DNA of 64,000 bases from Tetracentron sinense (Eukaryota > Streptophyta > Magnoliopsida > Trochodendrales > Trochodendraceae): contig CM026551.1 in the NCBI GenBank assembly GCA_015143295.1, forward strand, positions 50,704,034 through 50,768,033, read 5' to 3'. Positions 22,546-32,934 of this stretch are shown piece after piece. Position 1 is the first letter of the stretch, and each line of letters starts with the position of its first letter. A program made the position numbers and the translations under genes. Under the pieces are notes generated by a model. That model did not search any database and was not told where the DNA came from. It was given only the letters and a program-made list of their open reading frames with translations.

Positions 22546-22989
22546 TCAATGTTGCGCAACATATGATTTTTTCCTAAGTTTCTGTCAACCTGTTTCTAAA
22601 CTTGTTTTGAACATGTTTCTGATAAAACTGTTTACATTATATTAAACACCTCAACACATCCTAATACATCATAATAATTATAATACATGGATAGTCAACT
22701 ATTTACATTTTAATACATGGAACGTCGACTGTTTACATTACATTCAACTGACAACATATATGGACCCTCAACTGTTTACATTATATTGAACATGTGTACT
22801 CCCTCACAACAAAAATTCACCCAGACAACATACATAACAGCTCCCTCCCTCCCTCTCCTACATAGAAGCCTTGCCCTTCATGAGATCGTAAGCAATACGA
22901 TACCGGTATTTTGGAATATCCCTCTAAAGCATTAAAAAGACGTTTATTATCAAACAGAATAACTTATAAAACAAAAAAATGAAAATAAA

Positions 22990-25971
22990 TTAGATTCTAT
23001 TTATTACATGCTGGAATGTAGGATGTAAATTAGCACATAGGAAGTCGATGTATTTAACTACAAATATCCTGCAATCATGAGTATTTCCTTGTGTGAGAAT
23101 AGTGTCAAGATCCATCTCTTGAAACTCTCATTCATTTCCTTTTAATGCCTGCTCATCCCTCACAGCACTGAAAAGTAGTGGGAGCCCCTCCTTCAAAGAT
23201 GTTACTTCATAAGCATACCTGTCCAGTAGATCATCGTTGTAGTAGGAATTCCATATAAACACTTGTCTTTCCAGGGACTCAAGTACGAACAATATCTAGT
23301 GGGTTCCTTTTGGCTACTCTCCTTCCACTCGCTTTTTTATTAGGTAGGGAATGTAGACACGTTAAGAACACCACATCTTTGCAGCCGGTTCCTTGAGTAC
23401 CGTGGGAATCAATGAGGCTTTGTATGGAGTAGAGTTTTTGCCATATCTTCTAATTAGACTAATGCCTAGGTTTTCAGGGGCCTCTGTACTCATATTGTTG
23501 AAAAGTGAATCCTGTCATAGGAAAAATAAAGTCAGCATATTATATAGATTAATTGTCAAATTTCAGAATATTCAACTTTGATTGTTAACTTACTGTAAAC
23601 AACTCATTTGCAAAAATACATTTCTGGGTGAATATGTCGAGACAACGCTCGTGCCTATAAGATAATAATTGCATGTAGGCGTCCATTTCCTAAAAATATT
23701 TAAGTATGTTAGTGCAATGCATAGTTTAATATGGTAATTTTAAAAAGAAATATTCATATGAAATCCCTCAATTACCCAATTCCCTAACTAGCAGGTAGGG
23801 GATGACACTTCATGCACAATAATCAGAATGATTAATAGGGTACCAACTGTGTTGCAGCGGGACTGTTCACTCTCATTCTTCCTACGTTGTTTGACAAACT
23901 CCATCATCTCTCGACATTCGGCTTCAGATATATGTCGGAGTAAATTCAAAATTGGCTCCTTCGTGCACACCTTTTTCTTAGCGGTTTTCTTTTTCCAGGC
24001 ATCATACCAAGGAGACCGCATCCACTGAGAGTCAAAGCGGACCCTCTTCGCCTTCTGTGGTAGTGCCTCATGGACCGTCAACTCCATAGTCATGGGCGAG
24101 TCTACTGGTGTATACCATCAAAAATATTCTAGAAACAAAATTGTAGAAGTGAAATCAGTAACAAACGAAACAAATTTAGTGTAAAAAGATTGTGCAAATC
24201 ACATACCTCATACTGTTCAGCAAAAGTGGAGACAGTAGTCTCCTCAGGGTGAAGTGGAGAGTGTTCGGCCGACCTTTGTCTTTCTGTGATAGACATAGCC
24301 GATGCACCTCCTTGGGGGATCGTCATCCTGCGTTGCAAATACAATTATTATTTTATCAAAGGTGAAATTATATTTTTTTTATAAATTTCAAAGTAAAATA
24401 GAGTTCTTACCATTCAAACTTCCTCATTCAATTGTCTAACATCTTCACTCAACTTGTTTACAATCGCCTCTATGCGGCCTTCACTCGCACGAATTTCGGC
24501 TTTATGGTTTTCATCGCTCCTCTTAATAGCATCATCAATGTAGAGCTTGAGCTGGTCCAAGAGCCTACTATCAGAACTACTATCTCTTCGTGCCATCTTC
24601 CTCTTCTTGGTAAGAGGGGAAGCTATCACGTCCACCTCCTCCTCTTCCTTGTCCTCCTCCTCATCCTCATCCTCGTCCTCGTCCTCGTCCTCATCCTCTT
24701 CGTCTTTGTCTTTTTTCTCCTCCCCCTTCTCTTTAGGAGGAAGCTCCCGCTCTTTGTGGACTGTCGAGTCCAACCCTCCAAGCCGGGTAAGTACATCAAT
24801 CACTGCCGGTTCTTCCAGCTCCCTCTCAGTGGGCACGAGGGGTGGTAGAATCTTAGCCTACAAGTAAAAAAGTTAGTCATATCAATAATGTAAGAAATAC
24901 TTATATTTAATGTAGTAATTAATAAAATAAACACTTACATCTGGACTCATTAACACCCGTCGGGTATCCTCATATTTAATGTAGGTCGTGATCTTCCAAT
25001 GTAGGAACCGAGGAAATGTATCGGGCACCATCGGGATGGGATCCAAAGAGGACTTGATACCCTGCCTCCATCTCGCGAATGCGGGAATACGTTCTAGTAG
25101 CCAAACCTGTTATAATAAAGTAATTAAGTCATAAAGTATGAAAAACAATTAAGTATAACAACTATAAAGATAAACTATAGTTCTATTACCTGGAATGCAT
25201 AAGTGCAACCATATATATTGTATCTATAGCTGCCAATGGAGAGTGCAGACTCCAAAGATGCCTTCAACTTTTTGTATTCAAATACTCCCCATAGATAACT
25301 ATTGAAGGTTGGAAGGTCTTCCACTAGAACCCACCATCTCTCATCTACACAGGCGGTGGAGACCTTTGCATCCAAGAAACTCTCTACAAAAAGAAGCAAG
25401 CTTTGCTGCACGGCTTCCATATTATACTTCTCCCCAAGTCCCTGGATCTTTGTCAACAAATCTTTCTTATGAATATCCCTGAGCTTCCTTTTGGGGAACA
25501 TCCTCTTCCTAAGTTTATGCTCCCCCAAATCAATTTCATGGGAGGTAGAAGGAATGGATCCAAGACCCATGGCTAGGGCAAAATCTAACTCCCTAAATTT
25601 TATCATGACCCCCCCCCCCCAATCTCAAACTCCATATCCCCTACGTGGTGTTGGAGAACGAAGTGAGCCACCATACCACAAAATATGAATGTGTGTTGAT
25701 CCGTAGAACGCCCAAACACTTGCTCATTTCATAGAACCATTCTATTTAGCACACTCTCGAAATTATGTTTCATCTCCCACCAAAAAGCTTGAGTGCATTT
25801 CGTGGAAGGCTGACCCTTCCTTTCAATTAGGGGGACTAAGGATTCATACTTCAGATTTTCATGGATTTTTCTACTCTTTGTTGGCTTCCTTGCACTCTTT
25901 GTTGGTTTGCTTGGACTCTTCTAAACTTTGGGTTTTGCAACAACCTTCTTCCCTATACTTTTCTTCATCAT
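22990..25971 (-). pseudogene. DUF1985 / Ulp1-like (peptidase C48) gene carried by the MULE, decayed
   Basis: Likely exons: 25,971-25,190, 25,106-24,939, 24,857-about 24,410, 24,327-24,207, about 24,098-23,846, about 23,690-23,596, then the protease exons from about 23,520 to 22,990. Exon 1 encodes MMKKSIGKK and a DUF1985 domain (KFRELDFALAMGLG, RWWVLVEDLPTFNSYLWG, YNIYGCTYAFQV). Exon 3 has an Asp/Glu-run followed by a likely coiled coil. The last exons encode a C48 protease: HWIL-like H-stop-ILFVLESLERQVFIWNS and LTQGNTHDCRIFVVKYIDF. The catalytic His (23,299-23,301), Gln and Cys (TGC, 23,071-23,073) remain. The Trp after His is TAG (23,296-23,298), and the Asp of YDS is Asn (23,248-23,250). 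In-frame stops also lie at 25,921-25,923 and 25,729-25,731. Living relatives would cleave SUMO-like conjugates; this copy is dead. Confidence 0.88.
25609..25620. repeat. Twelve-C homopolymer inside the DUF1985 coding region
   Basis: On the coding strand this is a run of G encoding four glycines just before VMIKFRELDF. Such tracts slip easily, so the frame here may differ between copies or be a sequencing error. Confidence 0.7.
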
Positions 25972-26019
25972 CCTACAAAAGAAAAAAAATAAGCATGACA
26001 AAAAAAAAACTTTTGACAA

Positions 26020-26615
26020 GTGGTCGATATAGTCAATGTACAAATTGCAAACGGGTCGATGCATTAAGCTTACAGGGTCGATACATGTATCAAACTGTAC
26101 AGGGTCGATACAAATTATACGGGGTCGATACATTAGAACAAAGGGGTCGATACATTAAAGGGACATGGTCGATACTCATTCAAATAGGACAGTAGCTTAC
26201 TTATGAGGTCGAAGCAGGTCGATACATTCATTGCACATGTTCATGCATGTGCATCGACTGAAGTGAATGGTTGATACATGTATCAACCTAGTGCATCCAG
26301 TCGATGCTTTAATTGCACTAGGTTGATGCATTTGCATCGACTAAAGTAAGAGGTTGATACATGTATCAACCTAGTGCATCCAGTCGATGCTTTTATTGCA
26401 CTAGGTTGATGCATGTGCATCGACTAGAGTAATGGGTTGATACATGTATCAACCTAGTGCATCCAGTCGAAGCTTTCATTGCACTAGGTTGATGCATGTG
26501 CATTGACCATCGTCTTCAACCTCTGAAAAAGTATGTTTCGGCCTATATGCATCGACCCCTTCACATATATGTATCGACCCTTCACATATTTGCTTCAACC
26601 TAGTGTAAAAAAATT
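26020..26615. repeat. GGGTCGATAC array and 83-bp tandem repeat with a 20-bp palindrome
   Basis: GGGTCGATAC motifs (minus orientation) fill 26,030-26,225. Then an 83-bp unit repeats three times, starting at TTGATACATG at 26,271, 26,354 and 26,437. Each unit contains the perfect palindrome GGTTGATACATGTATCAACC plus CCAGTCGATGC and GTGCATCGACT in facing orientation. A few CATCGACCC copies follow. This mirrors the array near the left end of the element. Confidence 0.88.
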
Positions 26616-27074
26616 GTTACAACAAACAAGAAAACATTGTTGGATTTTAGAGCCATTTTTCAGAGGAAAATGTATGAGTTTCATATGAATGAAACAAGGT
26701 TTTCATAAGCATTTACAAGAATGTAAGTTTCAAAACCAAAATCCTTCAAAAAAAGCTACTATATATCCAAAAAAAGGAAAAATAAAAATCCTTCAAATGG
26801 AAGGAACCACGTACCCTTAACAATCAATTGAACCTCTCAGAATCACTTCACGAAGGAAACTTGGGGAACTTGAAGGTTTTCAGTTGAGTGTCGATATAGC
26901 TTCCAATAGAATCGATGAAGGAGATGAGAGGGTCGAAGTGCAGTGGAGGAGTCCTTACGGTTTCCCACTTAGTTATGAGTTTGGAAAAAAAGATGTCATA
27001 AACCAAAAGCATAAGGGTCTGAAGGAGAAAAAAAATAAAAAACCACACGTGCGAATGGATGCACGTGTGTGTGG

Positions 27075-27154
27075 GGGCATTTAGAGAAGGGTTTTTAAAT
27101 CCTTGGTATTTAGGGAAGAACCCCATACTATAGGGGCAATCAGAGAAAAACCCC
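27075..27154. repeat. Right terminal inverted repeat of the large MULE
   Basis: Complement of 18,284-18,363 with about three differences. It is followed directly by the second copy of TTTAAGAAA at 27,155-27,163. Confidence 0.93.
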
Positions 27155-27163
27155 TTTAAGAAA

Positions 27164-27485
27164 TCTCATGATATTTTCGACATTTTGCGAACTTATAAAT
27201 ACCTTAGGAAGTCCCTCCATAGCACTCATAAATGCCTTAGGAAGTCACTCCATAGTGTCTGTAATTTAGTATTCCTTGTGAGAATCGTTCTATTTTATTC
27301 TAAAATAACGGTAGATATTGTGATATTCCAACATAATCTTGATGTGCATTATCTAATGAATGAGATCTTCAAATTTCCAATGTTGTTGTTTGTTTTGGAT
27401 TCATCATCTTCTTGAGAGTTGAGATACATATTTATCATGATAAGTTGTAAACTTTGACTATTAATTTCGTAAATTGTTCACATTG
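27164..27485. other. Non-coding flank of the MULE with a short tandem repeat
   Basis: Near 27,190-27,258 a segment of about 45 bp (ATAAATxCCTTAGGAAGTC, CTCCATAG) is repeated twice. No gene is recognised. Confidence 0.4.
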
Positions 27486-27489
27486 ATAG

Positions 27490-28105
27490 CAACGGGCGCA
27501 CCCTGAGGGATAGGAGCTCGATCAGATGCTGATGTTTCGAGTCATTCATATAAAAAAGATGGGACTCCTGTGGATGCAGTGTCCGCATCGGCGATGGTAT
27601 GTATAAGTCTCTAAGAATCTATAGTATTATCAGTGTTAAAATGTTTGTATTGCCTCATATGTGTCCACCTATTCTATTTTGAGTAGTTGTCTATGAATTT
27701 CAAAGGTTGATGGATGACATCGCGACCCAACGCCCCGAGAGCAGTGCCAACAGCATCGCCTAGAATGAGATATTTACACAGGTCATGGGCGCAAACACTC
27801 ATGGGCATGTCCATACATATGGGCACGAGGTCACGCTTACTAAGATGCATGGAGCAGGTGCTGCAGTAGAGGCTAAGCAGTGGCGATGGATGTATCATGA
27901 ATCCCAGGCTCGAGAAACCACAGTCGAGGCTCGCCAGGCGGAGCTCGTGGTGATGATAGAGTCACAGAGCACTATGATTTCCGTCCTGCAAGGCACAGTG
28001 TCAGGAATGGGAGGTTTTATGAATAGCTTTGGATGGGAGGTGAACAATATGCCCAACTACTCATTGTATGACACATATGCTACTCTGCCATTGAACGAGA
28101 CCTAG
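27490..28105 (+). pseudogene. En/Spm-type (Transposase_24) protein C-terminal fragment
   Basis: A first segment reads DADVSSHSYKKDGTPVDAVS and ends at a good donor (ATG followed by GTATGT, about 27,599). After an intron the frame resumes near 27,710 as MDDIATQRPESSANSIA, has one TAG, then NEIFTQVMGANTHGHVHTYG and an open frame of 106 codons (27,785-28,105). That frame includes a likely coiled coil (ESQARETTVEARQAELVVM). The KKDGTPV...IFTQVMG...HGHVHTYG order matches the C-terminus of plant Ptta/En/Spm transposases (KPDGTPV...VMGPxRxGRVRGxG). The N-terminal part is missing. A solo LTR inserted six bases after the stop. Confidence 0.7.
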
Positions 28106-28564
28106 GGTGGATGTGAGCATGGGAATTTCCGACCCAATTTCACATTATATGGTTTGACTAAGAGTCGCCACCTATTCATTCTAAGGGATAGGTCCCAGGT
28201 GTTCGCATTTTGGATAAGGCAAATGGTCTAATCAGAATTAGGGTAAGCGGTTCGATTAAGCCCTGGGGAAGGTGTTAGGCACCACAGGACCCCCGTTTTA
28301 TACCGGTTACCTACTCCCTAAACTTAAGCCAATTTTAATCTCAAATTTCAAAAAAATCCAAGGTATTTAAGTAAATGCTAATCCAAAAAATATAAAGCTA
28401 AATGTCTAGGGTCGGACCCAAGTTGGGTTGCCTACGTACTCACAAAGGGGTGAGATCAGACCGAGCGTAGTTCTGGCACATGAGCCCGTGCCAAGGCTAG
28501 GGGTGTGTGTGTGTGCACCAATGGTGGCTTAGGGTCTAGCCGGGAGGCTAGGGGTGATTGACCG

Positions 28565-28770
28565 GGCTGGTCAAGTGCTTGGTATTGGGCCCGGTAGGCC
28601 TAAGGTAAGTCCAATAGACTAGGGTTGGGCCCGATAGGCCGAGGGTGAAGCCCGATAGGTTAGTTTGGGCCCGGTAGGCCGAGATTGGGCCCGGTAGGCC
28701 AAGGGTGAGCCCGGTAGGCTAGGGTTTGGCCCGGTAGGCCAGGGAGTGAGGCTCGGTAGGCCTAAGGTGT
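28565..28770. repeat. GGGCCCGGTAGGCC minisatellite in the Tat-like LTR
   Basis: About eight GC-rich units of GGGCCCGGTAGGCCGAGGTT or variants (CCCGATAGG, CCCGGTAGG) occur, 22-35 bp apart. They stand out from the AT-rich surroundings. Confidence 0.8.
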
Positions 28771-29119
28771 CTTAACCAAGGGATAGAGTTGCTATCCGAG
28801 GTTAAGAAAAGCGATTAACCATGGTTAGGGGTGCTAACCATGGTTAGAAAGTCCAAAATCAGTTTTTTTGGTCCTTTTAGATTTTTTGGGATTTTTTGAA
28901 ATATTTTTTTTTTTGGATTTTTTGAATAGTAGTTTAGGCTCGTTGCGGAGCAACGAGCTCAAACTAACTATGGTTATTTAATCCTAAAGATTGTCCTAAA
29001 GAGAGTTTAATCAACTAGGACTAACAAGATTAACTTACAGAGAATGAGTTTAAGCTATGGGTGAAGAGGTAAGGATCTACATTGGACTGTTATGGGCTTC
29101 AAATTATGGGTAAAGAACT

Positions 29120-30120
29120 ATGCTACTTATATACGAACTGAGCTATTTGCTGATTTTAACTAGCTATTTGCATGTTTACAGTTTTTTAAAGAACAAACTA
29201 AACCATAAACAAAACTAACTAACCATTCACTGACTAATCAATTTGTAGAGACTAATAGTGGCTAACTAAACAATTTGCAAAGACTAATAAACACTAACTA
29301 AGTTATTGCAGATTTTCAAAACACTAATGAACTATGCACATTTCTAAAGGATTAACTAAACTAACTTCAGATTTTTAAGGACATTTAATATTAACTAAAC
29401 TATGCAGATTTTTAAAACAGTAACTAACTTTGCAGATTTTCAAAACAATAACTAAGAAATAACAGATTTTAAAAGAACTAATTATTGCAAGTTTTTTTTT
29501 TTTTTTTTAAAGGGACTAACTATCATTTACAGGTCTAACAGATTTTTTTTTTTTTTTAAAGAACTAACTAAGAACTAGTTAAACATTTACAGATTTTAAA
29601 CAGTAGCTAAACTTTGCAGATTTTAAACAATAACTAAGAACTAACAGATTTTAAGAAAACTAACTACCGCAAGTTTTAAAGGGACTAACTATCATTTATA
29701 GATTTACAAAGTAACTACGAACTGATAGATTTCTTAAAGAACCAACTAAGAACTAACATTTATGGTAACACTAACTAAGCCATTGCAGATTTAACAAAAC
29801 TAATCACACTGTTTACAGATTATGAAGAACAAACTAGATTTTTACCAACTACTTAAAAGACTGACGCAGCCTAAACTATTTGCAGAAACTTCACAAACCC
29901 ACTAAGCTATTTGCCAACATTTGCAGATTTTTAAAATAACTAACAGACCGCTAACTAAACTATTATAGATTTCAAGAGGAACTAGCTAACAGATTTTTTT
30001 AGAGGAACCAACTAAGATTTGCAGATTTTGAAAGAAATAGCCTAAGTTATTTACAGATTCTAACTAATCTAGTTTACAACCTAATCAGTGCAAGTTTAAA
30101 CTAATCTAAGGATTGACAAA
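29120..30120. repeat. Degenerate ACTAACTAAGAACTAACAGATTTT repeats
   Basis: For about 1 kb, ACTAACTA and GCAGATTTTxAAA words alternate every 25-45 bp with two long T-runs (about 29,490 and 29,545). It looks like an expanded, decayed tandem array in the LTR, with no coding capacity. Confidence 0.7.
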
Positions 30121-31205
30121 AGAAAGTAGATTTAAACTACTCTAAATAAGGAGAAAAAAAAGTATTTTAAACAGAGATCTGAAGACTTCAAACTAACCTA
30201 ATCAGATTTGGCAAAACAGGATTTCATAAAACCTTAAAAGTACTATCTTAAAATGCACTAATACCATCTACCAAAGATAAGATCTATCACACAACCTAAC
30301 AGATTACAAGAGGGACGAATAGGGGCTTACCTTTGTACATCAGTGGAGTATATACGGGGATGAAGGTAGCTGATTGGCTGCTGCTACAGTTCAGGCGTGA
30401 AGGTGGGGTGTTGCTGTGGTTCAGACGCTGATGGAAACTTGGCCGAAGCTGGAGGAGGTGGAGGGATCTCCAGCGCTGGTCCAGGGTGGGGATGGGACTG
30501 CCATGAGTTTGCAAGAACCCCCTCTTGCTGCCACCGAACTAGGAGGGATGAGAAAAGGAGAAGAGGGTCTGATCTTAGCAACGGGAGAAGTGATAGAGCC
30601 TTGCGGTAGAGAGAGACTGGAGAGAAAAGGGGTTTGCTACTGCTGCACCCGAAGAAGAAAGGAGAAGAAGGAGAAGGCTCCCATTGAGGTCCTCCCCTCT
30701 ACTGATTTCATCCCCTTTTAAAAGAAGAAAAGGAAAGGAGGGTTTCAAATTTTGAATAAGAAATTGGAAGGAAGTGAATGGCTACCATTGGTGGCCATCC
30801 TGAACTCGGCAGGGACAGGGCAGAGGTGGCTCAAGGCAGAGAGATAGGGGGCAGGCTGCACTGTGCCATTTCCATTTTCGTGCAAGAGCTCCTGGGGTTT
30901 TCAAACGTTACCTGGAAGTGAACGTGAAAGGGGAAAGCATCTGGTCTTGGGTCTAAACCATGGGTCATGGGTATGGATTGAAGGGTTTTTTTTGGTATGG
31001 GCTTGGGCCTTGAGGCATGGGTGAAGGGACTTCGGCCCCTTGAGATTTTAGCAATGGCTTGGCCTTGGGCTAAGGCCTAAGCAAATAAAAACACACGGGT
31101 TTTGGGCCGGGGTTGTGCCGAGCTCTAGGGTTAAGCCGAGCTAATCATGGTTAAATTAATTAACCATAGTTAAAGGGGGTGTAAAAATGGGGTGTTGACA
31201 GTGGA

Positions 31206-31460
31206 CTTTATGTTTCACGGACATGTTTTGTCACAATATGTAATTTTAAAATAATATTGGAGGTCTTGACTGTCATTAATTAGCATAATTAATTAAGTTT
31301 AATAGGTTGTGTCAAGTCAAAGTACATGAAGTACAATGATTGATGGGATGAATGACTAATTTCAAGAAAAGAGAGAAAATTCAAAGAAAAAGGGGTTGGT
31401 TGCATGACACCTCACCACCCACCCCATCATCACACACTCACATCACACTCTCTCTCCCCC
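31206..31460. other. Non-coding continuation of the En/Spm fragment flank
   Basis: Before the solo LTR inserted, this sequence directly followed the En/Spm fragment and is plausibly its 3' flank. No gene is recognised. Confidence 0.3.
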
Positions 31461-31470
31461 TTTTCTCTTA

Positions 31471-31768
31471 AGGCCTTGGCTTGTCTCTGGCGAAGCCAGA
31501 AAGGGCTTGTCTCGGGGTTTTCATAGAATAGAGGACAAGTGGTGGAGAAGTCAAAATCATGGGGCCCATGATTTTGACATTTCCACACATAAATAGACAT
31601 GTGGTGATAAGTGTGTGAGAATAAGGGGGAGAGATATCAAATGGGGAGAAGTCAAAAATCATGGGGAGAAAATAAATGACTTCTCCCCATTTTTATGCCA
31701 ACTGTCGCACAATGTATGCAACCCCGAGAGCCCTTTCTGGCTTCGCCAGAGACAATTCGAGGCCTTCT
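31471..31768. repeat. Multi-level foldback: 50-bp arms enclosing two perfect hairpins
   Basis: The outer arms 31,471-31,519 and 31,721-31,768 pair through TCTCTGGCGAAGCCAGAAAG, with a short gap before CTCGGGGTT. Inside, GTCAAAATCATGGG (31,550-31,563) faces CCCATGATTTTGAC (31,565-31,578). ATGGGGAGAAGTCA (31,641-31,654) faces TGACTTCTCCCCAT (31,677-31,690). Both inner stems are perfect. Each outer arm also contains the small palindrome CTGGCGAAGCCAG. Confidence 0.85.
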
Positions 31769-32387
31769 CTTAAACACACAACCCACCCCACTCCCACACA
31801 TTTTGGAGAAGGAGAGATAGAGAAAAGAAAGAAAGAAAGAGAGAAAAAGAGGAAAAAAAGAAAGGGAAAGGGGAAGCGGCCTTGATCGTGCCATTCACGC
31901 ACATTTTTCGGGGAATTTAGCTCAAGAAGAGGTGAAAATGTCCTTCCTTCTCCTTTATCTTTCATTGTTGTGCTTGTTGGAAATCTTGCCATGGTTGTCT
32001 TTTGATCCATCTCAATATGGTTTTTAGAATAATGAAAGAAAACGTGAATATCTTACTCTAATCTTGATGTGAATGAAATCTTGTAGGAGTTTTGGTTTTT
32101 AAATGATTTTGAACAAAATAAAAGAGTAACCTTTGATCTTCCATAATCATGTTTATGTATTGAAAATTATACATTGTTTTAGAAAAATGAGAGAAAATGT
32201 TGATATTGTACTCAAGTCCATTCATTGTGATTAAAAATTATTGTGAGTGTTTTTAAAGGGTTGTTAGACCCTTTTGGAACCCAAAAATTGGTACTAAGAA
32301 AAATGGGATGGATGGTGGAATGATAGGAAGGGGTTAGACCTCAGATTTTTGAAAAAACAGAGCATCAGATTGCTCAGTTTTTTGCAC

Positions 32388-32700
32388 TGGGCGATCGATC
32401 GTAGGCCCCAGGGTGATCGATCATAGGAATTACAATGTAACTGGAAATTTTTCTGGAAATGTGCGATCGATCGCAGCCCAGGTGCGATCAATCGGGGTTT
32501 GAAACAAAAATAAATAAATAAAGAAAAAGGGGGAAGAAGATGAACGCGGTGGTGACATGTTTCTGTCACCAAGCGATCGATCGCAGCCTAAGTGCGATCG
32601 ATCGCAGCCTAAGTGCGATCGATCGAGGGTATCACAGAATATTTGAAAATTTTCTATACAGGTGGGATCGATCGCAGCCCATGTGCGATCGATTGGAGGC
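32388..32700. repeat. Array of GCGATCGATCGCAG palindromic sites
   Basis: Nine copies of (G)CGATCGATCG or close variants occur near 32,391, 32,412, 32,461, 32,482, 32,572, 32,596, 32,618, 32,663 and 32,685. Most stand in groups spaced 21-24 bp, about two helical turns. The core GATCGATC is self-complementary. The array lies in a region that looks like LTR or promoter sequence of a retroelement, but no boundary was found. Confidence 0.8.
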
Positions 32701-32934
32701 TACTGGATTTTGGGGATTAGTCCCCATGTGTCATATGATGTTAACACCCCTTTGGTTTTTCAAGAAAATGGGAGGGCCCATTGGCCCAGTAAGGTTCCAC
32801 ATCAGAACTGTCTTCTTGGACTTGGTCCGTGGGGCATGAGGCTCAACCGTTTACCATTGTCCAAACTTGACTTGGTTTAATTGGGGACTTCCTATGTACA
32901 AAACATAGGAGTATGTTTCAGAATTGGTGTCCAT

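Larger units (their letters stand above)
18284..27154. mobile_element. Complete 8.9 kb Mutator-like element (Kaonashi-type MULE) with transposase and Ulp1-like protease
   Basis: Terminal inverted repeats of about 80 bp (18,284-18,363 and 27,075-27,154) start GGGGTTTTTCCCTGATTGCC on the left and GGGGTTTTTCTCTGATTGCC on the right. They differ at about three positions. A perfect 9-bp target duplication, TTTAAGAAA, occupies 18,275-18,283 and 27,155-27,163. Inside are a MURA-type transposase pseudogene (plus strand) and a DUF1985/C48 protease pseudogene (minus strand), arranged tail to tail, and three arrays of a TCGACCC motif. MULEs carrying Ulp1-like genes are known in plants as Kaonashi elements. 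Nearly intact ends with decayed genes suggest it could be moved only in trans. Confidence 0.93.
28112..31200. mobile_element. Solo LTR, probably Tat/Ogre-type gypsy element
   Basis: The element starts TGTGAGCATGGGAATTTCC and ends GGGGTGTTGACA (TG...CA). It is flanked by a perfect 5-bp duplication GTGGA (28,107-28,111 and 31,201-31,205). The internal text CTAAGAGTCGCCACCTATTC and GGGAAGGTGTTAGGCACC is characteristic of Tat/Ogre LTRs. No gag-pol is present. At 3,089 bp it is long, as expected for that lineage. Small open frames at 30,296-30,721 are probably spurious. Confidence 0.85.

Noticed and set aside
24432..24867. Long plus-strand frames with serine or leucine/valine runs
   Set aside because: They are the antisense of the Asp/Glu-rich exon of the protease gene on the minus strand.
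26020..26615. Regular repeats considered as a CRISPR-like array
   Set aside because: The genome is a plant's and the spacers are themselves repeats; the units are tandem transposon DNA.
30296..30721. Overlapping frames of 65-101 codons near the end of the Tat-like LTR
   Set aside because: GC-richer LTR leader sequence; no motif, and several frames overlap on both strands.
31652..32010. Frames of 70-105 codons rich in S/F/L or K/R
   Set aside because: Created by a purine-rich GAAAGA tract and the foldback; low-complexity translation only.
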